A DNA stretch of 64,000 nucleotides, taken from Streptomyces sp. SID12501 (GTDB lineage: Bacteria > Actinomycetota > Actinomycetes > Streptomycetales > Streptomycetaceae). The translations under genes and the position numbers were made by a program. The stretch's first letter is position 1, and each line of letters begins with the position of its first letter. Below the pieces are notes generated by a model, which had not been told where the DNA came from, made no database searches, and was given only the letters and a program-made list of their open reading frames with translations. Below are positions 44,785 through 52,761 of the stretch, in pieces. The DNA lies in NCBI RefSeq assembly GCF_010550245.1, contig NZ_JAAGLU010000029.1, forward strand, positions 79,997-143,996, given 5' to 3'.

Positions 44785-45441
44785 GTGTCGGAACCGATGA
44801 GGAACCCCGGAGACATCGGGCGGCGGGTGGTGGCGCGGCGTGAGGAGCTGGGGCTCACCAGGGAGCAGGTGGCGGCGCGGGCGGGTACGGCTGCGGACTA
44901 CCTGCGGTACGTGGAGGAGCGGCCGACCGCGTCGCCGGGCACGGGTTTCCTGATTCGGCTGGCCGCAGCGCTGGAGACCACCGTGGCCCAACTGCGCGGC
45001 AGCGACGCGGACTTGCCTCCCGGTATCGGGCGGGCGGCCTACCACCCCGAGCTGACGGAGCTGGACCCCGGGGAGTGCTGGGCCCGGCTGTCCACCCACG
45101 GCGTGGGACGCGTCTCGGTGTCCACGCCCGACGGCCCGGCCATCGTCCCGGTCAACTACACGGTCGTGGACGGCGCGGTCGCCTTCAGCACCGCGCGCGG
45201 CACCACGCCCGCTCTGGCCGCCGGAGCCGAGGCCGCCTTCGAGGTGGACCACATCGACGAGGCGCTGAGCGAGGGCTGGAGCGTCCTGGTCGTCGGCCGT
45301 GCCGAATGGGTCACCGACCCCGCCGCCACCGGGCGCCTCGTCGGCGCGGCCCACTCGGCTCCGTGGGCGGGCGGCGACCGCGAACTGTGGGTACGCATCA
45401 CCCCGGACCGGGTCACCGGACACCGGATCACCGCCCGCTGA
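44785..45441 (+). CDS. XRE-HTH fused to pyridoxamine-phosphate-oxidase-like domain
   Basis: A 218-residue protein. Residues about 10-65 form a Cro/XRE helix-turn-helix (VVARREELGLTREQVAARAG). Residues 85-215 form a split-barrel flavin-binding domain (LSTHGVGRVSVSTPDGPAIVPVNY, then GWSVLVVGRAEWV). Stand-alone domains of this kind bind FMN or F420 and often act in redox stress. GTG 44785 is taken; ATG 44797 is possible. It is 36 nt after the ATPase, so likely co-transcribed under the same DevR-like boxes. Confidence 0.85.
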   Translation: MSEPMRNPGDIGRRVVARREELGLTREQVAARAGTAADYLRYVEERPTASPGTGFLIRLAAALETTVAQLRGSDADLPPGIGRAAYHPELTELDPGECWARLSTHGVGRVSVSTPDGPAIVPVNYTVVDGAVAFSTARGTTPALAAGAEAAFEVDHIDEALSEGWSVLVVGRAEWVTDPAATGRLVGAAHSAPWAGGDRELWVRITPDRVTGHRITAR

Positions 45442-45515
45442 CCCGTTGCGGAGTGGGCGCACGGGCCCCGGGTCGCCCGGATCGGCCGCAGCCGCGAGGT
45501 CAGCGGCCGGGGAGG

Positions 45516-47921
45516 TCAGCGGCCCGGGAGGTCGAGCCTGCGGGTCGCGCCGGGTGGGACCGTGATGTCGCTGCCGTCGACGGAGACGTGGACGGGCGTC
45601 CGGTCGGAGGCCGGGACGCTGATGCGCAGGTGTCCGGCGCGCATGCTCAGGCCGATGCCCCGGTGGCCCCGGTAGCGGACGGAGAAGCCGTACTCGGCCA
45701 GTTCCGGGAGGGGCGCCGGATCGAACCACAGGGCGTCGTCGCGGGTCTCCAGGCCGGTGAGGCCGCGTTGGACGAGGTCGAGGGTGCCGGCCATCGCGCC
45801 GAGGTGGATGCCTTCGGCGGTGGTGCCGCCCTGGAGGTCGGCGATGTCGCCGGTGAGGGCTTCCTGGACGTACTTCCAGGCCCCGGCGGGCCGGGTGCGG
45901 GCCAGTACCCAGCCGTGGACCAGGCCGCTGAGGGTGGAGCCGTGGCTGGTGCGGGCCAGGTAGTGGTCCACCGTCGTGCGCCAGGTGTCGTCGTCGAGGG
46001 TGTGGCCGAGTCGGGCGAGGAGCCCGGAGAGCTCGGCGGGTGAGAAGAGGTAGCCGAGCATCAGTACGTCGGCCTGTTTGGACGCCTGGTAGCGGTTGAC
46101 GGTGTCGCCCTCGGCCTCCAGGATCCGGTCGAGGCGGCGGATGTCGCCGTAGCGCTCGCGGTAGCCGTCCCAGTCCAGTTCGGCGAGGTCGCCGTAGCCC
46201 TCGAACTGGCTGATGACGCCCCGGTGGAAGGGCACCCGCAGCCGGCGCGAGACGTCCTCCCAGAGTTCGAGTTCCGCCGGGTCGAGCCCGATGCGCCCGA
46301 ACAGTTCGTGGCGGCGCGGGGCGGGCAGCGCGGCGGCGAGGTCCAGGGCGCGGCACAGCACCCAGGCGGCGGTGACGTTGGTGTACGCGTTGTCGTCGAG
46401 GCCCGGCACGGCGGCGCCCGGGTACGCGTCGTGGTACTCGTCGGGGCCGACCACGCCCCGGATCCGGTAGCGGTCGTGGGCCGGGTCCCAGACGGCGCTG
46501 CCGGCCCAGAAGCGGGCGATCTGGAGCAGCATCTCCGCGCCGGGACCGTGCAGGAAATCGGTGTCTCCGGCGGCCTGGGAGTACTGCCAGATGTTGTAGG
46601 CGACAGCGGAGCCCACGTGGTGCTGGAGCCGGGAGTGGTCGGGCAGCCAGCGGCCCGAGCGGGGGTTGAGGTGCAGGGTCTGGGTCTCCTCACGGCCGTC
46701 GCTGCCGCTCTGCCAGGGATACATGGCGCCGGTACGGCCGGCCTCGGCCGCCGCGCCGACCGCCCGGCCCAGCCGGCGGTGGCGGTACATCAGCAGTGCC
46801 CGGGAGACCTCCGGGAGGTGCAGGTTCAGAAAGGGCAGGACGAAGAGTTCGTCCCAGAAGACATGTCCCCGGTACGCCTCGCCGTGCAGCCCGCGTGCCG
46901 GTACGCCCGCGTCGAGCCGGGCGGTGTGCGGCGACAGGGTCTGCAGCACATGGAAGAGGTGCAGCCGCAGGATCCTGCCGGCCTCGCCGGGGACGTCCAA
47001 CTCCGTTCGCTGCCACAGGTGTTCCCACGCGGCGCTGTGGGAGGCCAGCAGCCCGGCGAAGTCGGCGGCTCCCCGCACCCGGCCGATCGCGGCGTGCAGC
47101 GGATCGCCGGACGCCGGGTCGCGCGAGGTGTGCAGGGCCACCGTCTTCTCCACGGCGACGGGCCGGCCGGGCCCGATCGGCAGTGTCAGCAGGTGTGCGA
47201 CGCCGCGCTCCGCCGGGAGGAGCCGCACCGCCGCCGGGGTGTCGGACACGGTCCGGCTGCGGGCGGCCATCGCGACACGGATGCCGGATTCGGAGGTGCG
47301 GCAGTCCAGCCATATGGTGTCGGGCTCTGCGGGCCCGGTGCGCCACTCGGTGAGGTGACGGCCGTCCAGGTCGCGGTAGCGGTCCACGCCCGCGTTGGTG
47401 ATGTCGCCGTCGAGCGCGGACTCCACCTCCAGCTCACCCGTCCAGCCCTCGGCGGTGAACTCCGTGCGCAGCGCCGCCAGATGGGGATCGCCCATGTGCA
47501 CCAGACGGACCTGGTCGACCGTCAGCAGGCGGCCTCGGGTGTCCCGCAGCCGCATCCGCCGGGTGAGGGTGCCGCGACGCAGGTCCAGCGTCTGCCGGTA
47601 CTCGATCAGCGAGCCGTCGTCCGGCGAGAACCAGGGTCCTGGCCGGTCGCCGCCGGTGCCCAGGGTGCGGAAGCGCAGCGGCAGCCAGTTCGGGAGGTTG
47701 ACGATGTCCTCGTTGTCGACCTGCCGTCCGGCGACGGTCGAGGTCAGCCGGTTGTAGACGCCTGCGACGTAGGTGCCGGGGTAGTGGGACGGGCCTGCCG
47801 CCGTCTCCGGGGCGGCGCCCCGGGTGGCGAAGTAGCCGTTGCCCAGCGTGCACAGCGCCTCGCGCAGCCGCTCGTCCGCCGGGTCGTAGCCCTCGTAGCC
47901 CAAGGTCCGGTCGTCCGGCAT
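45516..47921 (-). CDS. GH65 disaccharide phosphorylase
   Basis: An 801-residue glycoside hydrolase family 65 enzyme. The catalytic acid glutamate is in GVVGPDEYHDAYPG, and phosphate-binding KQADVLML and TSHGSTLS blocks follow; HVFWDELFVLPF is typical. Family members phosphorolyse trehalose, maltose or kojibiose to glucose and beta-glucose-1-phosphate. The neighbouring beta-phosphoglucomutase would convert the latter to glucose-6-phosphate. ATG 47921 lies 2 nt after that gene's stop. The exact disaccharide is not readable. Confidence 0.9.
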   Translation of the reverse strand: MPDDRTLGYEGYDPADERLREALCTLGNGYFATRGAAPETAAGPSHYPGTYVAGVYNRLTSTVAGRQVDNEDIVNLPNWLPLRFRTLGTGGDRPGPWFSPDDGSLIEYRQTLDLRRGTLTRRMRLRDTRGRLLTVDQVRLVHMGDPHLAALRTEFTAEGWTGELEVESALDGDITNAGVDRYRDLDGRHLTEWRTGPAEPDTIWLDCRTSESGIRVAMAARSRTVSDTPAAVRLLPAERGVAHLLTLPIGPGRPVAVEKTVALHTSRDPASGDPLHAAIGRVRGAADFAGLLASHSAAWEHLWQRTELDVPGEAGRILRLHLFHVLQTLSPHTARLDAGVPARGLHGEAYRGHVFWDELFVLPFLNLHLPEVSRALLMYRHRRLGRAVGAAAEAGRTGAMYPWQSGSDGREETQTLHLNPRSGRWLPDHSRLQHHVGSAVAYNIWQYSQAAGDTDFLHGPGAEMLLQIARFWAGSAVWDPAHDRYRIRGVVGPDEYHDAYPGAAVPGLDDNAYTNVTAAWVLCRALDLAAALPAPRRHELFGRIGLDPAELELWEDVSRRLRVPFHRGVISQFEGYGDLAELDWDGYRERYGDIRRLDRILEAEGDTVNRYQASKQADVLMLGYLFSPAELSGLLARLGHTLDDDTWRTTVDHYLARTSHGSTLSGLVHGWVLARTRPAGAWKYVQEALTGDIADLQGGTTAEGIHLGAMAGTLDLVQRGLTGLETRDDALWFDPAPLPELAEYGFSVRYRGHRGIGLSMRAGHLRISVPASDRTPVHVSVDGSDITVPPGATRRLDLPGR

Positions 47922-47923
47922 CG

Positions 47924-48691
47924 TCACGCCTCCGTGGTGGTCAGCAACTCGGCGAGGTCCGCGACCACCAGGTCGGCCCCGTGCTCGCTCAGATCGTCGG
48001 CGCTGGTCGGCCCCGCGGTCCGGTCCACGCCGACCACCAGGCCGAAGCCGCCGCGCCGGCCGGCCTCGACACCGGCCAGCGCGTCCTCGACGACGGCCGC
48101 ATCCCCGGCCGGTACGCCCAGTCGCCGGGCCGCCTCCAGGAAGATCGCCGGGTCGGGCTTGCCGGGCAGCGCGAGGCGGGCCGCCTCGTTGCCGTCCACC
48201 ACGGCCTCGAACAGGTCTCGTACTCCCGCGCCCGTCAGCAGTTCCGGCGCGTGCCGGGAAGCCGAGATCGCGGCGCACGGCACGCCCTCGGCACGCAGCG
48301 CGTGCAACAGGCGTACGGTGCCGGGCCAGGCGGCGATCGAACCCGCCGCCAGCCGTCGTGCGAACAGCTGCTCCTTGCGGGCGGCGACGGCCCGCACAGT
48401 GCCGGTGCCGGGCGGGTCGTCGGGGGTGCCGGGCGGCAGCCGCAGGCCGCGCGCGGTGAGGAAGGCGGCGGCGCCGTCCAGCCGGGCCCTGCCGTCGACG
48501 TAGCGCCGGTAGTCCTCCACCGGGTCGAACGGGCGCTGCTCACCCGCCGCCTCCAGGCAGGCGTCGAAAGCCTCCTGCCATGCGGCGGCGTGCAGCCGGG
48601 CCGAGTCGGTGATCACCCCGTCGGTGTCGAACACCACGGCCCGGACCGCCCGCAGGCGCGGTACCAGCGTCTGTCCGGCGGTGGCGGTCAC
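47924..48691 (-). CDS. Beta-phosphoglucomutase-like HAD phosphatase
   Basis: A 255-residue HAD enzyme. FDTDGVITDSARLH supplies the nucleophile Asp (motif I), SASRH motif II, KPDPAIFLEAARRLG motif III and VVEDALAGVEAG motif IV, with a helical cap. It probably isomerises beta-glucose-1-phosphate from the GH65 enzyme next door. GTG 48691 has no ribosome binding site of its own but overlaps the stop of a 39-codon frame (GTGA), which suggests translational coupling and explains the missing site. Confidence 0.88.
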   Translation of the reverse strand: MTATAGQTLVPRLRAVRAVVFDTDGVITDSARLHAAAWQEAFDACLEAAGEQRPFDPVEDYRRYVDGRARLDGAAAFLTARGLRLPPGTPDDPPGTGTVRAVAARKEQLFARRLAAGSIAAWPGTVRLLHALRAEGVPCAAISASRHAPELLTGAGVRDLFEAVVDGNEAARLALPGKPDPAIFLEAARRLGVPAGDAAVVEDALAGVEAGRRGGFGLVVGVDRTAGPTSADDLSEHGADLVVADLAELLTTTEA

Positions 48692-48807
48692 CGGCGGGTG
48701 GCGGCGTGTTCGGTGATGGAGAGGAGGTCGGTGAGGATGAGGAGGTCGAGGAGGCGGTTGTCGCGGCCCGTGCGGCCGAAGTCGTCGATGCCTGCGTATA
48801 CGGTCAT
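48688..48807 (-). CDS. Small 39-residue protein upstream of beta-PGM
   Basis: A short frame from ATG 48807 to TGA 48690-48688 encodes 39 residues, starting MTVYAGIDDFGRTGRD and continuing with an amphipathic Leu-rich stretch (LLDLLILTDLLS). Some 36 of 39 codons end in G or C, and AGAGG lies 7 nt before the ATG. Its stop overlaps the GTG of the HAD gene by 4 nt. It does not resemble a known family to me. It may be a real leader or partner peptide, or the end of an older gene. Confidence 0.5.
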   Translation of the reverse strand: MTVYAGIDDFGRTGRDNRLLDLLILTDLLSITEHAATRR

Positions 48808-48861
48808 GGCGGTGCCTCTGCTTGCCGTCGAGGGCGGGGTCCCGGGTGTGCGGGCGGTGTG

Positions 48862-49506
48862 TCAGCGGAGCCAGGTGTGGTCGCGGACGACGGGGAGGCG
48901 GGCCCAGGTCCTGCCGAGTCCCCAGGTGGTGCCGGCGGAGGCGACGGCGAGGGCGATCAGGACGGCGGCGTACAGGACGTGGTAGTCGACGATCGGGTTG
49001 GTGGACATGCTCGGGGTGCCGTCGGACAGCGCCTTGGCGGGCGGCCATTCGGCGATCCACATGAACGCCATCAGGGCGGTCCCGGCGACCGCGGCGAGCC
49101 GCAGCGCGATGCCGCTGACCAGGGCGAGGCCGACGCCGAGCAGGCCGAGCATGAACAGCCAGTTCGCCCAGCCGGCCCCGGCCCAGGAGTGGAAGGTGGA
49201 CTCCATGGGCCCGGCGGCGACGCCGCTGAGGAAGCCCTTGGTGGGCGAGCCACCGTCGATCCAGCCCTTGCCGGACGCGGTGGCGTAGCCCCAGCCGAAG
49301 GCCTTGTCGAGGAACGCCCACAGGAAGACGAACCCGGTGACGATCCGCAGCCCCGCGAAGACCCGGGCGCGGGTCGCCGCGGCGGTCGTGGTCGTCGTGT
49401 CGGTCGTGTCCGCCGTGGTGTCGTCGGCCTTTCGGGCCGTCCCGGCCCGGTGTCGCGACGGGAGGGGGAAACCCGTGTGCGGGCCGGGAGTTTCGTGTAC
49501 CGCCAT
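48862..49506 (-). CDS. DoxX-family membrane protein
   Basis: A 214-residue membrane protein. A hydrophilic Thr/Asp-rich N-terminus of about 40 residues is followed by RVFAGLRIVTGFVFLWAFLDKAFGWG, the DoxX/DoxD start. Three more hydrophobic segments follow (WLFMLGLLGVGLALVSGIAL, LAAVAGTALMAFMWIAEW, YAAVLIALAVASAGTTWGLG). The family includes thiosulfate:quinone oxidoreductase subunits and redox-stress proteins. ATG 49506 is preferred; the upstream ATG 49515 has a binding site with no spacing. A DevR-like box pair lies 105-140 bp upstream. Confidence 0.85.
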   Translation of the reverse strand: MAVHETPGPHTGFPLPSRHRAGTARKADDTTADTTDTTTTTAAATRARVFAGLRIVTGFVFLWAFLDKAFGWGYATASGKGWIDGGSPTKGFLSGVAAGPMESTFHSWAGAGWANWLFMLGLLGVGLALVSGIALRLAAVAGTALMAFMWIAEWPPAKALSDGTPSMSTNPIVDYHVLYAAVLIALAVASAGTTWGLGRTWARLPVVRDHTWLR

Positions 49507-49610
49507 GATGCTCATCCCTGTCCGGGGCTCTGGTAGGCGTGGCGCGGTATCTGTCCGCGTGCCGTCGTCGTCCTGAGTTCAATGTCCCGTCCGGAACCGT
49601 CGGACCATCA

Positions 49611-49647
49611 GGGGCCGACAGGTACCGTCACGGGGCCGAACGTCCCT
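49611..49647. promoter_or_regulatory. Paired DevR/OsdR-like boxes before DoxX operon
   Basis: GGGGCCGAACGTCCCT (49632-49647) is a good palindrome of the consensus, and GGGGCCGACAGGTACC (49611-49626) is a weaker copy 21 bp away. They lie between the minus-strand DoxX/small-protein/beta-PGM/GH65 unit and the plus-strand DevR remnant, and could serve either. Confidence 0.6.
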
Positions 49648-49692
49648 GTTCGGAAACGGACCGGCAAGAGCTCGTGACCGAGCACGTCCGCC

Positions 49693-49998
49693 ATGTCACG
49701 GCCGCCCTCGGCGACGACCGCCCGCCTGATGCGCTCCCTGCGGGCGGACCCCACCGAGGTACCGGCACCCGCACCCGAGCTCGCCGGCCTGTCACCCCGC
49801 GAGCGGGACATCCTCGCGCTGTTCGGGGACGGGCTCACCAACCGTGAGATCGGCAAGAAGCTCTGCCTGTCCGAGAAGACGGTGAAGAACCACATCTCCC
49901 GGCTGCCGGCCAAGCTCGGTGTCCAGCGCCGCGTCCAGGCGGCGGTCCTGGCCGGCCATCTCGAACAGCCCGCCTCACCCGACCGCCCGGCGCGATGA
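49693..49998 (+). pseudogene. DevR-like response regulator lacking its receiver domain
   Basis: A 101-codon frame whose residues 15-95 match the C-terminal half of DevR/NarL regulators: LMRSLRADPTEVPAPAP linker, LSPRERDILALFGDGLTNRE and KTVKNHIS. The receiver domain with the phosphoacceptor Asp is absent, and no trace is seen upstream. The recognition helix reads ISRLPAKLGV where ISRLLAKLGV is usual; a proline there should break the helix. No ribosome binding site precedes ATG 49693. It is probably a dead fragment, lying beside a DevS-like kinase. Confidence 0.65.
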
Positions 49999-50098
49999 GT
50001 CCGCGCTGTCCTGTCCTGTCCTGGCCTGCCCTGACTCGCACCGCCTCGTCGTCCGGACCGGCGGGGCCGCGGACTTCCGCGGTCAGGCTCGTTCGCGG

Positions 50099-51844
50099 TC
50101 AGCCCCTGCCCGTGACACCGTCCGCACTCACGGGAACCCGCCACACCAGCCGGGTGCCGCCGCCCTCCGGCCGTTCGCCGAGTGTCAGGGTTCCGCCGAG
50201 GGCGGCGGCCCGCTCCTTGATGTTCTTCAGCCCGCTGTGTCCGGCGTCCCCCGGCACCCCGCAGCCGTCGTCCGTCACCGTGAGCGTCAACTCGCCCCTG
50301 GTGCACTGAAGCCGGACGTCCACCGCCTGTGCTCCGGAGTGCCGGGCGGCGTTGCTGAGGGCCTCGCCGAGCACGGCGACCGCGTGGTCGGCGATGTCGC
50401 CGGGGACATCGGTCTCGACGAGCCCCTCGATGCGCAGTGCGGGCGGGAAACCGAGTGACGTGGCCGAGGCACTCACCACCTCGGCCACCCGGCCGCGCAG
50501 GCCGTCGCTCTCGCGCCCGACCCCGCTGTGGGTGCGCAGTCCGAAGATCGTGGACCGAATGATCTTGATGGTGTCGTCGAGGTCGTCGACGGTCCGCGTC
50601 AGCCGCTCCATGCCCTCGGGGTGCTCCATGAAGCGCTGGGTGCTCTGCAGGGTCATGCCGGCTGCGAAGAGCCGCTGGATGGCGAGGTCGTGGAGGTCGC
50701 GGGCGATGCGGTCGCGGTCCTGGAGCAGCGTGAGCTGCTCCGCGTCCCGCCGTCGTTCGGCCAGCTCCAGGGCGAGTGCCGCCTGGTCGGCGAACCCGAG
50801 CAGCGGCCCGGTGTCCACGTCGCCGAACGGCGTGCCGGTCGGCACGCGACCGAGCAACAGCACGCCCCGCGCCTTGCCGCCGGCGCCGAGCGGCACCGCG
50901 ACCACGGGTCCGAGCCCGGCCCACTGGGCTTCGTCCTCGCCCGTGCGCGCGTCGTGCTCGATGTCGGTGCTGACCACCGGCGCCGCCGCGCCGAGTGCCG
51001 CTCCGACGAAACCGTCCCGCGCGGACAGCACCAGAGCGCTGCGCTCCTCTCGGCCCAGGCCGACAGCCAGGGCCGGCCGCAGTGTCTCCTCGCCCGGTAC
51101 GTGCTCCGCGATCAGTCCCATGTCGGCGGATACGATCTTCCGGGCCTCGTCGACGATCAGTTCCAGCACGTCCACGCTCGGCGCGCCGGTCAGGAGCATG
51201 CTGGTGACCTTGCCGCTGGCCCGCTGCCAGCGTTCGCGCAGCATGGTCTCCTCGTACAGCCGCGCGTTCTCGATGGCCACTCCGGCGGCCACCGCCAGCG
51301 TCGACAGTACGGACTCGTCCTCCACGTCGAATTCCCGGGCGCTGCGCTTCTCGGTGAGGTAGAGGTTCCCGAAGACCTCGTCGCGCACCCGGATCGGTAC
51401 GCCGAGGAAGGAGTGCATCGGCGGGTGGTGTGCCGGGAAGCCGTACGACGCCGGATGCTCCGACAGCTCCGGCAGCCGCAGTGGCGACGGGTGCCGGATC
51501 AGCTCTCCGAGGAGCCCGTGCCCGCTGGGCAGCGCCCCGATCTCCGAGCGACCCTCCTCGCCGATGCCCACGGTCAGGAACTCGGACAGCTTCTGGTCAC
51601 CGCCGATCACGCCCAGCGCCCCGTACTCGGCGTCCACCAGCACCACCGCGGCCTCGACGATACTGCGCAGCACCTGTGGCAGGTCGAGCTCCCGCCCGAC
51701 CGAGAGGACGGCCTCCAGCAGGCTGTGCAGGCGGTCCCGGGTCCCGCGTACCGCGTCGATGCGCACCTGCAGCTCGCCCAGCAGCTCATCGAGCCGCAAC
51801 TTGGGCACATGCTCCTCGGTACCGCCGCGTCGATCCTCGCTCAT
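50099..51844 (-). CDS. DevS/DosS-like two-GAF sensor histidine kinase
   Basis: A 581-residue kinase. GAF domain 1 (about 55-200) contains HHPPMHSFLGVPIRVRDEVFGN, which aligns with the region of mycobacterial DosS that carries the proximal heme histidine, so His140 may bind heme and sense O2 or NO. GAF 2 spans about 225-365. The HisKA_3 domain has the phosphoacceptor His385 in ARDLHDLAIQRLF, and the ATPase has NAARHSGA and DDGCGVPGD. GGAGG lies 5 nt before the ATG. The only regulator nearby is the receiver-less DevR fragment, so the true partner must lie elsewhere. Confidence 0.9.
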   Translation of the reverse strand: MSEDRRGGTEEHVPKLRLDELLGELQVRIDAVRGTRDRLHSLLEAVLSVGRELDLPQVLRSIVEAAVVLVDAEYGALGVIGGDQKLSEFLTVGIGEEGRSEIGALPSGHGLLGELIRHPSPLRLPELSEHPASYGFPAHHPPMHSFLGVPIRVRDEVFGNLYLTEKRSAREFDVEDESVLSTLAVAAGVAIENARLYEETMLRERWQRASGKVTSMLLTGAPSVDVLELIVDEARKIVSADMGLIAEHVPGEETLRPALAVGLGREERSALVLSARDGFVGAALGAAAPVVSTDIEHDARTGEDEAQWAGLGPVVAVPLGAGGKARGVLLLGRVPTGTPFGDVDTGPLLGFADQAALALELAERRRDAEQLTLLQDRDRIARDLHDLAIQRLFAAGMTLQSTQRFMEHPEGMERLTRTVDDLDDTIKIIRSTIFGLRTHSGVGRESDGLRGRVAEVVSASATSLGFPPALRIEGLVETDVPGDIADHAVAVLGEALSNAARHSGAQAVDVRLQCTRGELTLTVTDDGCGVPGDAGHSGLKNIKERAAALGGTLTLGERPEGGGTRLVWRVPVSADGVTGRG

Positions 51845-51866
51845 GACTTCCTCCGACCGACACAGC

Positions 51867-51898
51867 AGACAGGGCGGATCGAACCGGTTGCCCTGTCT
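51867..51898. promoter_or_regulatory. Inverted repeat in leader of DevS-like gene
   Basis: AGACAGGGC (51867-51875) and GCCCTGTCT (51890-51898) flank 14 nt that contain AACCGGTT. It lies 23 nt before the kinase start and may be an operator. The rest of the 327-bp gap (51845-52171) shows no gene. Confidence 0.45.
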
Positions 51899-52171
51899 TC
51901 ACCGTACTGTCCGGGGGGCCTCCACATGGCCGCCGGACGGGCCGAGGTCAGGTTGGCATCTCGGTGGCGCGGACCGTTCCTTCAAGCACGACGCCCGTTC
52001 CAGCACGCCGTCTCGCCGTCTCGCCGTGCTTCACGGGTGACGCACCGACGTGCCCGTGAGCGTCGAGGCCGTGGACGTCGAGGCCGAGTGGGACGACCGC
52101 AGCTCCTCGGCGAAGCGGCTGCGGTCGTGTCCTCCGGCGCGGCGCACGGGGACGGGGGAGGCCTGCCTGGT

Positions 52172-52681
52172 TCAGATCCTCTGCGACTCGGCCGTGAACC
52201 CGGCGCCGATCCGTGTGGCCCACGCCTCGACCTGGTCGAAGTCGCGGAAGTCTCCGCCCTTCCCGGAGGAGACGATCTTCCGCGCGACGAATCCCTTCGC
52301 TCCCTCTTCGAGGCAGCCCCCGAAGGTGACGTGTTCCCTGGCGTCGAGCCGGACCATGGCCCGCTTCACTCCGGGTACGGGCGGGATGTTCCGCTCCGAG
52401 GCCGAGGCGTCGAGCGGGCCGCTGCTGAAGAACCACAGCGGGCGCCCGGCCAGCGTTCGGCCGTGCCGGCGGACGAAGCGGCGGGCGTCCTTGTGCCAGC
52501 GCCCCGCGTACAGCCCGCCGCCGACCACCACCGCGTCGTACGACTCCACGTTCGTCACGGACCGGGCCGGAACGGCCTCGGCCGACACTCCCTCCTTGCG
52601 CAGGACTTCTGCGATGGTCTCGGCGATCCGCGCGGTCGAACCGTTCGTCGTTCCGTAGGCAACCAGCACTTTGTTCGGCAT
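52172..52681 (-). CDS. Flavodoxin-domain (HemG-like) protein
   Basis: A 169-residue flavodoxin-fold protein. The FMN phosphate loop is AYGTTNGSTARIAE. YDAVVVGGGLYAGRWHKDARRF and LWFFSSGPLD are the isoalloxazine-contact blocks seen in menaquinone-linked protoporphyrinogen oxidase HemG and related proteins. ATG 52681 (MPNKVLVAYGT) gives the standard N-terminus; the longer frame adds 13 unlikely residues. It lies 80 nt downstream of the acyl-CoA synthetase fusion on the same strand. A role in anaerobic redox balance fits the neighbours. Confidence 0.85.
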   Translation of the reverse strand: MPNKVLVAYGTTNGSTARIAETIAEVLRKEGVSAEAVPARSVTNVESYDAVVVGGGLYAGRWHKDARRFVRRHGRTLAGRPLWFFSSGPLDASASERNIPPVPGVKRAMVRLDAREHVTFGGCLEEGAKGFVARKIVSSGKGGDFRDFDQVEAWATRIGAGFTAESQRI

Positions 52682-52761
52682 GACGGTGCGCCTTCCTCTC
52701 ATGGCCTTGTCGTGCCTCATGTCTGCCCTCCTCTGCTGCTCCTTCTCTGCTCCCCTCCTCC

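Noticed and set aside
47924..49582. 552-codon frame suggesting a long N-terminal extension of the HAD protein
   Set aside because: The extension is antisense/out-of-frame DoxX sequence; the 39-codon gene and GTG 48691 explain the start better.
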